This document shows, one piece after another, positions 51,701 through 58,919 of a DNA stretch of 64,000 nucleotides. The translations under genes and the position numbers were made by a program. This stretch comes from Nonomuraea roseoviolacea subsp. carminata (GTDB taxonomy: Bacteria > Actinomycetota > Actinomycetes > Streptosporangiales > Streptosporangiaceae), in NCBI RefSeq assembly GCF_024172185.1, contig NZ_JAMZEC010000001.1:6851001-6915000 (forward strand), written 5' to 3'. A model generated the notes under the pieces. That model was not told where the DNA came from, made no database searches, and was given only the letters and a program-made list of their open reading frames with translations. Numbering within the stretch: the first letter of the stretch is position 1; every line of letters starts with the position of its first letter.

Positions 51701-51950
51701 CGTTGAACAGCAGCTCCGACACGGCCTTGGCGCCCGAGGCGAACCGCCACTGCTCGTCGCCCAGCAGCGCCGTGATCGACGCGATGAACGACGACTTGCC
51801 CGCTCCGTTGGAGTCCTTGGGACCCGCGCCGGCGACGACGATGAGCGTGCCCGGGACGGTCGGCACCGGATGGGTCGAGAGCCGCGAGATGTTGACCGCC
51901 TGCACGGCGATCAGCACCCGGTCCCCGACCACGTTCTCCACCTGCGACAC
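48795..51950 (-). CDS. SMC-type ATPase of a MukBEF/Wadjet-like complex (JetC/MukB-like)
   Basis: A 1051-residue SMC-like ATPase. Walker A is GPKDSNGAGKSS at residues 43-54. Long coiled-coil arms (about 290-500 and 600-800) flank a hinge-like domain (about 505-600, AVIVDAGRLDEAARAL). Walker B is LCLVLDE with Asp957 and Glu958. Where other SMC proteins have SGGEK, this one has LMDEK (residues 930-934), and the switch region reads GALQDD with no His. GTG 51950 has GGGAG five bases upstream. It is the last gene of the operon, 345 bp after the winged-helix gene. No JetD-type nuclease gene follows. Likely role: DNA loop extrusion in chromosome organisation or plasmid defence. Confidence 0.72.
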   Translation of the reverse strand: MSQVENVVGDRVLIAVQAVNISRLSTHPVPTVPGTLIVVAGAGPKDSNGAGKSSFIASITALLGDEQWRFASGAKAVSELLFNAELASGAGGRQWASADHGYIVGVFGPPEVRTGDLSRVLQPKAAVTGADDLRPGAQALEVTAPGADTGPGTGTSAAAGVGVEAEGDGDEPPAGGELFAVPDTSGGAMTVWLRVNQEAPHLEIRWRDGVHLASAASEAERVARADEIWASLPRSAGRRDVVARDLTKVLYGDRVRCVSFLSTSVRSKVATNLLSQPLNEISPERVFEAIAALTGLDAELEQEREARRDEHAKRVRAAQAGERLAEFEAESKALLTTFDRRDQARVRLAEALRCWRGRQARKLADAAAKDEAMAEELAGHRAANEAAAEAIAMVKAEIATLKDDTLDRRVTEARRELAALQARAAKLEADRAVAENSADELRGRIPELEEARRFADGRDVPAAERELREARLRLNEALKALGVADQEVASAQAALDDAEGGPAAAQLNALTAAGLHATGLLDALDVAEQARDQSRAPGLSLGGLRGWPHEHAVIVDAGRLDEAARALRDLPGSVLVSAAGVSVVGAFDGVATGREARIKAAEQRLNRARDTQETAAQAVRDEEESVAEAQRRLDGARAGVRLAEVEERLSERRARLEELAGALEEVVPAVAEAERQAAGLDFRARTRDMEIERLEGRRQRHEAERAQAREHETRVGADREALKLAALAADWGGPAETAREWLRALPEEERPRTAEEWWRIAERHFDQALRDTFPEEDAEIPEELAFLLSERGGSTAREQATFAAVCGALASYLRGQEDYEKHQRRQIEAQLVSRQRDLAAADKGAEEAAQSTAVHRAALSAAIKARLTRVAEEFEKLDTSYGGYGATLEFPVPPAPADPEQRWQWRVTPKWRRGEGQGFVPYNRRANTALMDEKAVKLVCAAAIASSGGGHLCLVLDELGRNLGKEHRREAVALFRRIGETYGITVIGALQDDMEPYAIDACGQYVKLRRSSDAMPYNEPPVIVGHDQHAERVRALAAYVDRTSATASAPV

Positions 51951-52295
51951 TCGAACTCCCGCCACCCTTCCTGCACACTCACGCCATCCACTGACCCGGC
52001 TCGCCGCCGGACAGCCTCGTACCTGTCCACCCACCCGGCCCTGAGGCCGCGCGGTCCCGCCTCACCCGCGCGACCTTGAGGCCGTCCGGGTCCTGCCTTG
52101 TTCCGCCCCGCCTGGCTGACCGTCAGGCGGTGACGCCGTCCTCATTCGTCCGGCGACGCCTTCGCCAGCGGCCCGGCCGACCGGTTGGGCCTTCGTCACC
52201 TGCCGGCTGATCCATCAGGGTGTCGTGTCCGTTCGCCCCTCCCTGCGGCGCAGTGACGCCCTCTCCATCCACGGCCCCACGGCCCCACGGCTCGC
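51951..52295 (-). other. 345-bp gap inside the SMC operon
   Basis: Between the winged-helix gene stop and the SMC start. Short frames exist (up to 49 codons ending at 52123) but their codon use is poor and none has a good ribosome site. I see no terminator. An internal promoter cannot be excluded. Confidence 0.45.
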
Positions 52296-54164
52296 CTAGC
52301 CGCCGGATCTTCGGGCTCGTACGGCTGTCGCGAGCGGCGTGTGCGGGCCGGCCGCCAGGATCAGCTCCTCCTGCAACCGCCGCCGCGCCGCCGGGGTGAG
52401 CCGGTGGAACTGCGGGCCGGGCACGTACCCGCCCGCCTCCTCGCCCGCCTTCACCTGCGCCAGCAGCCCGGCGTGCCGCAGCACCCGCAGCGCCGCCTCC
52501 AGCTCGCCGATCGGCACCTGGGTGTGCCGCCGCAGCTCCTCGGCCGGCGTGGGATGCGGGGACAGCCACGTGTCCTCCGGCAGCACGCCTTCGGCCCGGG
52601 GGATCGCCACGGAATGCACGAGCACCAGCGTGAGCACCGCCCGCTCGGCCTCACCCAGCCCCGTCGAGCCGCCGGGCCCGTTCGAGACACCCGGCCCGAC
52701 GGGTCCCCGCCGGCTCCGGGCGCGTCCAGGACCAGCGAGGGCGCCGCTGTTCCCGGGTTCGCCTCCGGTCGAGGCGGTCGCGGCCACCGCCCCGGCGGCA
52801 ATGTCCGCGGGCGACGCATTCGCAGCTACGGGTGCGGCGGCTGTGCGTGCGGGAGAGGCGCTCGCGCCCGCGAAGGACGCGCTCACGTCCACGGGGGACG
52901 CGTCCGTGTCCGCAGGCGATGCGTTCGTGCCTCCGGGGGACGCGCTCGTGTCTGCCGAGAGGACCGTCGTGTCCGCGACTCGGGCGTGTGCGCCTGTGTC
53001 GTCGGCGGCCGACGCGAGCCGGGCCGCGTCACCCGTCCCGCCGGACCGGTCGAGAGAGCCGGGATCGCCGGTCTCGCCGGGGAGGCCGGAACCGGGAAGA
53101 CCCGTGTCGGCGGACTCACGAAGCCGCCCGAGCGCCCGGGTGGCGGTCTCGTCGGAGTATCCGGAGATCCAGCGTTCGCGGTGCTGGATCAGCGTGCGGC
53201 CGCGCCGGGCCAGCATCTCGCCGAGCGTGTGCCGCAGCGCCGGGTCGCGCAGGGCGGCGAAGCGGGCCTCCTGGGCGGGCTCGGCGGCGTACTCCACCAC
53301 CATGTACGCGGCCACCAGCTCGGCGCGCCGCCTCTCGTCGTAGCCGTCGAGGAGATCGTCGAAGTCGGACACCCCGGCCTCGGCTCGCCCCCCGGGAGAC
53401 GGCGCCCCGGCCGCCCGGGACCCTCTCCTCCCGCCCTCGGCCTGGAGCTGTCCCGGCTCGCCACCGAGGGGGGTCTCCACGGCCGCCGACCCGCTCTCGA
53501 CCGCGCCGGCCGCCGGCTCGGCGGGCACAGCGCCCTCAGGCGCAGAACCCTGGGACGCGTCCTGATCCGCTCCGGTGCCCGTCGTCGCGCGGGCCGCCGC
53601 GACGATGTCGGAGTCGGCCACCACCCGCAGTTCCTGGCGCTCCGGCTCCGGGATCCGGCGTACGAGCTCCTTGAGCTGCGCCAGCGACGACACCGGCCAC
53701 AGCGCGCACCTCGGGCCGAGCGTCACCAGCCCGTCGGCCATGACCACCCACGCCGAGTCGTGCAGGCGGCGCAGCGCCCCCACCGCCCAGTTGCGCATGA
53801 GGTCGTCCGTGCGGCCGATCAGCGCCCGGTACGTCGCCAGCACCAGCTCCACCGGCGCGGGCTCTCCCGGCCACGGGTCGACGGAGTGATCGGTCCAGCA
53901 GCACTTGAGGCACGCCGCCAGGACGCGGCGCGTCTCGCCGGAACGCTCCACCGGCACCGGCGCCACCTGGTGCTCCTCCAGCAGCGCCGGGGTGACGCCG
54001 TCGGGCCACACCGGGAGCGCCTGGCCGGTGGAGTCGGGCCGGGTGAGCCGCAGCATGCCCGGCGGGGCCGGGGCCCCCGCGCCCAGCGCCAGGGGACCGC
54101 CGGCGCGGGCCAGCACGTGGGCGGTGGCGCCGTCCACGGGCACGCGCTTCGAAGCCCTGGTCAT
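52296..54164 (-). CDS. Winged-helix subunit of the SMC complex (MukE/JetB-like)
   Basis: A 622-residue protein without a catalytic motif. A first winged-helix-like region spans about residues 100-180 (after a Cys-rich CLKCCW at 86-91). A helical middle part spans 265-350, and a clear C-terminal winged helix spans about 505-600 (PAEELRRHTQVPIGELEAALRVLRHAGLL). Between them lie two low-complexity linkers (195-265, and 355-500 with Ala-Ser-Pro repeats), which make it much longer than usual MukE/JetB proteins. The ATG overlaps the stop of the 57-codon ORF. It is expected to bind the kleisin partner encoded upstream and the SMC heads. Confidence 0.65.
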   Translation of the reverse strand: MTRASKRVPVDGATAHVLARAGGPLALGAGAPAPPGMLRLTRPDSTGQALPVWPDGVTPALLEEHQVAPVPVERSGETRRVLAACLKCCWTDHSVDPWPGEPAPVELVLATYRALIGRTDDLMRNWAVGALRRLHDSAWVVMADGLVTLGPRCALWPVSSLAQLKELVRRIPEPERQELRVVADSDIVAAARATTGTGADQDASQGSAPEGAVPAEPAAGAVESGSAAVETPLGGEPGQLQAEGGRRGSRAAGAPSPGGRAEAGVSDFDDLLDGYDERRRAELVAAYMVVEYAAEPAQEARFAALRDPALRHTLGEMLARRGRTLIQHRERWISGYSDETATRALGRLRESADTGLPGSGLPGETGDPGSLDRSGGTGDAARLASAADDTGAHARVADTTVLSADTSASPGGTNASPADTDASPVDVSASFAGASASPARTAAAPVAANASPADIAAGAVAATASTGGEPGNSGALAGPGRARSRRGPVGPGVSNGPGGSTGLGEAERAVLTLVLVHSVAIPRAEGVLPEDTWLSPHPTPAEELRRHTQVPIGELEAALRVLRHAGLLAQVKAGEEAGGYVPGPQFHRLTPAARRRLQEELILAAGPHTPLATAVRARRSGG

Positions 54165-54334
54165 GACGCGCCTCCGGGAAGGCTCGCCGCGCCCACGACA
54201 GGCCGGCGCGAAGCGTCCGTGAGCGCGACGCCCGAGGCGGCCGCGAGCAGAACGCCTGAGGCGCCCGCGAGCAGCACGCGAGATGCGCGTTCCCCGTGCA
54301 GGAGGGTCCGGGCGAGAGGCGGGGTGCGGGTCAT
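54161..54334 (-). CDS. Small 57-residue ORF coupled to both neighbours in the SMC operon
   Basis: ATG 54334 overlaps the stop of the MukF/JetA-like gene (ATGA), and its own stop overlaps the start of the MukE/JetB-like gene (ATGA again). The product is 57 residues with a hydrophobic centre (about 20-38) made of two similar octapeptides, LLAGASGV and LLAAASGV (24-bp DNA repeat at 54228-54274). Most third codon positions are G or C. No known family. It may be a real small subunit, or a bridge that keeps ribosomes coupled; the repeat warns that it could also be an expanded spacer. Confidence 0.5.
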   Translation of the reverse strand: MTRTPPLARTLLHGERASRVLLAGASGVLLAAASGVALTDASRRPVVGAASLPGGAS

Positions 54335-55530
54335 GAGGTGCGCTCCAGGTGGCCGTGGGACAGCCAGGCCGGTTGCCGGTCCGGGTCGATGCTGAGGTCG
54401 TCGGACCAGGTCAGCCGGTACGGCAGCTCCGGCCGCAGGTCGATCGTGGTCAGGTCGGCGAGCAGCCGCCGGGCGGAGGGCCAGTCGTCGCCGAGCACGT
54501 CGGCCAGCGCCACCCGCGACGACGACCCGAGCAGCGACTCCGCGACCCCCGTCAGGCGCTCCACGACCGCGCCGGGCGAGGAGTCGAGAGAGTCCTGCGG
54601 CCCCGGGTCCGGCAGGGCCGAGCGCGGGGGAGTGGGCTGCGCCGGCGCCGGGCGGGGCGCCTCGTCCACGGCCCGCGCGATCGCCGCCGGGTCGTGCCAC
54701 GGCGCCGGCGCGTCGAACACGAACCCGTCGAGGACCGCCGCCAGCCGCTCCTTGGAGGCGGTCTGCGTGAACGTGCGCCACGTCTCGGTCGGCAGCAGGG
54801 TGAGGTTGCGGGTGGTGCCCGCCGAGTCGGCCAGGCGGCCGGCCGCGCGGCGGGAGGCGTCGCTGTAGGCGTAGATGGCGGCCCGCAGGTCGGTGCAGAC
54901 CCGGTCGAGCTCGGGCCAGCGGGTCAGGATGGTGCCGTGCAGGCTCTGGGCGCGCCGGGCGATCTCCTCGGTGCCCCACAGCTTGGGCGCCTGCTCGCGC
55001 AGCTCCTCGATCGTGCCGGTGGTGAGGGTGATCAGCTCCAGCGCCCACAGCCGGAACGCGCGGGCGAGGTTGGCGGCGCTCTGCCGCGCCTCGTCCATGG
55101 TGGTGCGGGGGTCGGCGACGTTGAGGTCTTCGAGGGCGAGCAGCCGGTGCATCTCGGACTGGCCGCCGTCGTCCATCATCCGCCGGATGAACATCAGCCC
55201 CACCACGCTGGTGAACGACGCGCGGTAGCGGAGCTGGTTGGGCTTGGGGAACACCTCGCGGATGGCCCCGAGCCCCTTGAGCACCCGCAGCCGGTTGTCG
55301 AACTGGTCACCCGGGTAGGCCCGGCAGGCGAAGCGCATCTGCTCGTGCGTCAGCCACTCCTCGCCCGCCTCCGCGAACGCGGCGAACAGGGTCTCGGCGA
55401 TGTCGACCAGGGCCGGGTCGTCCACCACGGCGCCGCTGTCACGGGCCAGGGCCGCGAACATGCGGCGGTAGGTCGACAGGACCGCCTCGTCGGAGAGCGC
55501 GGCGTCGAGAGTCAGGGGCTGATCGGGCAC
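54331..55530 (-). CDS. Kleisin-like subunit of the SMC complex (MukF/JetA-like)
   Basis: A 399-residue protein. An N-terminal winged-helix region (about residues 45-115, WLTHEQMRFACRAYPGDQFDNRLRVLKGLGAIREV then PNQLRYRASFTSVVGLMFIRRMMDD) is followed by a long helical segment (120-265) and a Pro-rich linker with a C-terminal domain ending in LTWSDDLSID. This layout is that of MukF/JetA kleisins. GTG 55530 is the most likely start; the longer frame to 55581 enters the promoter region. It heads the operon and is divergent from the AlkZ-like glycosylase. Confidence 0.65.
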   Translation of the reverse strand: MPDQPLTLDAALSDEAVLSTYRRMFAALARDSGAVVDDPALVDIAETLFAAFAEAGEEWLTHEQMRFACRAYPGDQFDNRLRVLKGLGAIREVFPKPNQLRYRASFTSVVGLMFIRRMMDDGGQSEMHRLLALEDLNVADPRTTMDEARQSAANLARAFRLWALELITLTTGTIEELREQAPKLWGTEEIARRAQSLHGTILTRWPELDRVCTDLRAAIYAYSDASRRAAGRLADSAGTTRNLTLLPTETWRTFTQTASKERLAAVLDGFVFDAPAPWHDPAAIARAVDEAPRPAPAQPTPPRSALPDPGPQDSLDSSPGAVVERLTGVAESLLGSSSRVALADVLGDDWPSARRLLADLTTIDLRPELPYRLTWSDDLSIDPDRQPAWLSHGHLERTS

Positions 55531-55667
55531 GCGCTCTAAGGTAAGGCTTCCGGCCGACAATCTCGGACCGCGGCGGGACACGGCCTGGCCGCTCCGGTTC
55601 GGCGCGGCGCGGACGATGCGGGAGAATCCAGGCGCACCGGTACGGGTCGGCGAAGGAGCGGGCGGGC

Positions 55668-56636
55668 GTGAGGAGTGTCGAGGCGCAGTTGCTGCACCGC
55701 CCGCCGGGCCTGGGCGCCGGTGAGGTCGTGCGGCGCCTGCTCGCCGTGCAGGCCCAGGACGTCACCGCCGCCTGCCTGGCCTTCCGCGCCCGGTCGCCGT
55801 CGCTGGGTCTCGCGGACGTCGAGACGGCGTGGCGCGAGCGCGAGATCGTCCGCGCCTGGGGGCCGCGCGGCACCCTGCACTTCGTCCACGCCGACGACCT
55901 GCCGTGGCTGCACGCCCTCACCCGGCGCGACACCGCCACCCTGCGCCGCCTGGGCCAGGAGGGCGTCACCGGCGACGACCTGCTGCCCCTGATCGAGGGC
56001 GCCCTGGCCGGTCAGGGGCCGCTGACCAAGGCCGAGCTGGAGGAACGGCTGGCGGGCAGGGCGCGCGGGCAGGGCGTCGTGCACCTGGTCGCGCTGGCCG
56101 CCTTCCACGGGCTCGCCGTGCTGGCGCCGCCCCGGGACGGCAAGCCGACGTACGTCCACGCCGCCGACTGGCTCGGCGCCCCGGTCACGCCCGAGCCCGA
56201 CCGGGAGCGGGCGCTGGCCGAGCTGGGCCGCCGCTACCGCCGCGCCCACCGGCCCTCCGAGCCGGAGGACCTGGCCGCCTGGTCCGGGCTCTCCCTCGGC
56301 GAGGCCCGGACGGCCTGGCGCCTGAGCGGCCCCGATCCGGACACGACGGACCTGCTGCCCGCCGAGGACGTCCCGGTACGGCTCGTTCCCGCGTTCGACG
56401 AATGGCTGCTCGGCTGGAGGAGCCGCGATCCCGTCGTGCCCGCCGCGCACGCCGGGCAGGTGTTCCCCGGAGGCGGGATCCTGCGCCCCGTGGTGCTGGC
56501 CGGGGGAGTGGCCGCGGGAGTCTGGGAGCGCAGGGGCGCGGAGGTGACCGTGAGGCCCTTCGGCCCGCTGCCGGCGGCGCCCCTGGCGGAGGAGGTGGCC
56601 GACGTCCGCCGGTTCCTCACCCGGACGACGGGGTGA
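55668..56636 (+). CDS. AlkZ/YcaQ-like winged-helix DNA glycosylase family protein
   Basis: A 322-residue HTH_42-family protein (PF06224). The QxQ catalytic motif is present as LLAVQAQDV (Gln28 and Gln30), followed by RAWGPRGTLHFVHADDLPWL. Winged-helix repeats occupy the middle part. Characterised members (AlkZ, AlkX) remove alkylated bases or unhook interstrand crosslinks made by antibiotics; many actinomycete paralogues are uncharacterised. GTG 55668 has AAGGAG six bases upstream. It is divergent from the SMC operon. Its 3' end overlaps the LLM oxidoreductase gene by 20 bases. Confidence 0.84.
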   Translation: MRSVEAQLLHRPPGLGAGEVVRRLLAVQAQDVTAACLAFRARSPSLGLADVETAWREREIVRAWGPRGTLHFVHADDLPWLHALTRRDTATLRRLGQEGVTGDDLLPLIEGALAGQGPLTKAELEERLAGRARGQGVVHLVALAAFHGLAVLAPPRDGKPTYVHAADWLGAPVTPEPDRERALAELGRRYRRAHRPSEPEDLAAWSGLSLGEARTAWRLSGPDPDTTDLLPAEDVPVRLVPAFDEWLLGWRSRDPVVPAAHAGQVFPGGGILRPVVLAGGVAAGVWERRGAEVTVRPFGPLPAAPLAEEVADVRRFLTRTTG

Positions 56637-57498
56637 TGATCTCGTCTGCCGCCCACCGGGCCACGCCCTCGGGGAACGGCGGACGCAGGTTGAGCACGAT
56701 GTGGGTCAGCCCGATCGCCGCCAGCTCCTTGACCACCGCGCGGGTGGCCGCCGGGTCCTCGTACGAGACCATGACCTGCGTGGAGCGGGTCAGCGACGCC
56801 GGGTCGCGCCCGAGGGCCGCGCACCGCTCGTCGAGCGCCCGGTTGCGCTCCGCCAGGAACTCCAGGGAGTTGTGCGGCGGCCCCGGGACGTTCCAGATGT
56901 CGGCGTGCTCGGCCACCACGCCCAGCGTCCGGTCGCCCCAGCCGCCGATCAGGAGCGGCGGCCGGCGGGCCGGCTTGGGCTCGCACACCACGTCGCGCAG
57001 CCGGTGGTGGCGGCCGTCGAAGTCGAAGCGGTCCTCGGTCCACATGCGCCTGATGATCTGGCAGGACTCCGCGAGCCGGCTCACGCCCTCGCCCGGGGAG
57101 ACGACGGGCAGCCCGTACGCGCCGTACTCCCGCGCGACGAGGGTGTCGCCCGGCTGACGCGTCCCGCCCACGCCGAGCCCGAGGACGAGCCGTCCCGGCG
57201 CGACGGCGTCCACGGTGGCCGCCATCTTGGCGAGCAGGGCGGGCGCCCGCGTGATGTTGCCGGTCACGAGGTGGCCGAAGGACAGGCGCTCGGTGCGGGC
57301 CGCGAGGGCCGTCAGCATGGTCCAGCCCTCGTGGATGGGCGTGTCCACCGGCCCGAACAGCGGCAGGAGGTGGTCCCACAGCCAGGCGTGCTCGATGGCG
57401 GGCAGCTCGTCGGCCTCCTGCCAGACGCGCAGCAGGTCGGTGTACGTGACGCCGACCGGAACGGTCTTGATGCCGAAACTCAGCAATGTCAGCTCCAC
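56617..57498 (-). CDS. LLM-class F420-dependent oxidoreductase
   Basis: A 293-residue luciferase-like TIM-barrel protein. WLWDHLLPLFGP near the N-terminus, GHLVTGNITRAPALLAKMAATVDAVAPGRLVLGLGVGG and PLLIGGWGDRTL are typical of F420- or FMN-binding LLM enzymes. Substrate unknown. GTG 57498 starts the first strand. It is divergent from the MarR gene with an imperfect palindrome between them, so it is probably repressed by that regulator. Confidence 0.85.
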   Translation of the reverse strand: MELTLLSFGIKTVPVGVTYTDLLRVWQEADELPAIEHAWLWDHLLPLFGPVDTPIHEGWTMLTALAARTERLSFGHLVTGNITRAPALLAKMAATVDAVAPGRLVLGLGVGGTRQPGDTLVAREYGAYGLPVVSPGEGVSRLAESCQIIRRMWTEDRFDFDGRHHRLRDVVCEPKPARRPPLLIGGWGDRTLGVVAEHADIWNVPGPPHNSLEFLAERNRALDERCAALGRDPASLTRSTQVMVSYEDPAATRAVVKELAAIGLTHIVLNLRPPFPEGVARWAADEIITPSSG

Positions 57499-57500
57499 TG

Positions 57501-57521
57501 ATCGTCAGTAAGACTGATGAT
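57501..57521. promoter_or_regulatory. MarR-type operator
   Basis: ATCGTCAGT-AAG-ACTGATGAT is an inverted repeat with eight of nine pairs matching, between the LLM oxidoreductase start and the MarR start. Size and position fit a MarR dimer site. Confidence 0.6.
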
Positions 57522-57544
57522 TACCGTAGTGCGAGAATTCCCCT

Positions 57545-57961
57545 GTGTCGAGACGCCGACTGGGTTACCTGTTCAAGCACGCGCAGCTGCGCCTGACCCG
57601 GCTCACCGGGCCCGCGCTGGAGCCGCTGGGCATCGACGGGCGTGAGCTGGCCGTGCTGACCGTGCTCGACGCCCGCTCACCGGTGTCGCAGCAGCAGGCC
57701 GCCCAGGAGCTGCGCATCGACCGCACCACGATGGTCGCCATGGTCGACGCGCTGGAGCGCAAGGGGCTCGTGGCGCGCCGCCCCCACCCCGACGACCGGC
57801 GCAAGAACGCGGTGGAGCTCACCGAGCGCGGGCGCGACGTGCTCACGCGGGGCGCGGCGGCGGTCGAGGAGGCCGAGCGCGCGTACCTGGAGCCGCTGAC
57901 GGAGGACGAGCGGCGCGTGCTCCGCGCCGCCCTCGACCGCCTGGCCACGGACGAGGACTAG
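57545..57961 (+). CDS. MarR-family regulator
   Basis: A 138-residue winged-helix regulator. The recognition region is SQQQAAQELRIDRTTMVAMVDALERKGLVARRPHPDDRRKNAVELTERG, including the DDRR wing. GTG 57545 is used. It is divergent from the F420-dependent oxidoreductase and likely autoregulates through the palindrome in between. Ligand unknown. Confidence 0.9.
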   Translation: MSRRRLGYLFKHAQLRLTRLTGPALEPLGIDGRELAVLTVLDARSPVSQQQAAQELRIDRTTMVAMVDALERKGLVARRPHPDDRRKNAVELTERGRDVLTRGAAAVEEAERAYLEPLTEDERRVLRAALDRLATDED

Positions 57962-57971
57962 CGAGCCAGGC

Positions 57972-58670
57972 TCACAGCGGGTTCATCAGGTACGCCCCGG
58001 CCACCACCGACGCGCACGCCACCACCAGGAAGAAGAACACGTAGAAGCCGCCCGGCAGGAACGTCAGCCGGGCGAGCTGGTCGGCGTCGGAGTCGCGGGC
58101 CTGCCGCATCCGCCGCTTGCGCTGTAACTCGATGATCGGCCGCACCCCGCCGAACAGCAGGAACCACACCGCCACCATGGCCGCCGCCTGCTGCACCTCG
58201 TTGGGCGCGTACATCGACAGGGCGAACACCGCGCCGCCGGTCGCCAGCAGGATCAGCGCGCCGTACAGGTTGCGGATCAGCAGCAACATGCACACGAGGA
58301 AGAGCAGCACGCTCCAGATCAGCAGCGTGATGCGCCCCTGCTCGGTCAGCCACGCGGCGGCCAGACCGAGCAGCGACGGCGCGAGGTAGCCGGCGAGGGC
58401 GGTGAGCACCATGCCGGGACCGTTGGGCCGCCCCCGGGTCAGCGTCACGCCCGAGGTGTCGGAGTGCAGCCGGATGCCTTCGAGCTTGCGCCGGGTGAGC
58501 AGCGCCATCAGCGCGTGGCCCCCTTCGTGCGCGATCGTGACCAGGCCCCGGCTGAGGTGCCAGGAGGTCCTGAACGACACGATCGCGAGCGCCGCCAGAG
58601 CGGTGGCCGGCACGACCCAGGGGGCGGGATCGGGTTGTGCCTTGATGAGGTGGGCCCAGAGCTCGTCCAT
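57972..58670 (-). CDS. M50-family-like membrane metallopeptidase
   Basis: A 232-residue membrane protein with about six hydrophobic helices. The zinc motif HEGGH lies in TIAHEGGHALMALL near residue 48, as in M50B-like proteins. The family is often called M50 family metallopeptidase in actinomycetes, and the substrate is unknown. The second metal ligand motif of site-2 proteases is not obvious, so activity is uncertain. It is convergent with the MarR gene with a 10-bp gap. Confidence 0.78.
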   Translation of the reverse strand: MDELWAHLIKAQPDPAPWVVPATALAALAIVSFRTSWHLSRGLVTIAHEGGHALMALLTRRKLEGIRLHSDTSGVTLTRGRPNGPGMVLTALAGYLAPSLLGLAAAWLTEQGRITLLIWSVLLFLVCMLLLIRNLYGALILLATGGAVFALSMYAPNEVQQAAAMVAVWFLLFGGVRPIIELQRKRRMRQARDSDADQLARLTFLPGGFYVFFFLVVACASVVAGAYLMNPL

Positions 58671-58919
58671 CGAGACAAGACCCTATCCGGGCCGCGGCCC
58701 CCGCGCGCGGGCCGCTTGACGGCGGGCTCGCTGGGCAGGGGGGTGACGCCGGCGTTTCCGCGAGGGGGCGCGTTCGCGCGCTGGTCACAGGCCGTTCGCC
58801 GGTGCGAAGTGACGGGCGTGATCTGATACAAAAGTGAAGGATCGGCTGGATACATGGCGCGACACCACCCGGGACCGGGAGCTACGGTCACCCGATCAGC
58901 CGGCGGGAAGAGGGACGGC

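Noticed and set aside
52123..52269. Small gene of 49 codons between the winged-helix and SMC genes
   Set aside because: No ribosome site, weak third-position bias and no overlap with either neighbour, unlike the 57-codon ORF at 54161.
58694..58715. Hairpin GCGGCCC/GGGCCGC upstream of the M50-like gene as a terminator
   Set aside because: It lies before the start of the gene on that strand and has no upstream transcript to end; short GC stems are common by chance at this base composition.
58760..58919. Magnesium riboswitch before corA
   Set aside because: The short leader shows no set of conserved stems that I could recognise as an M-box.
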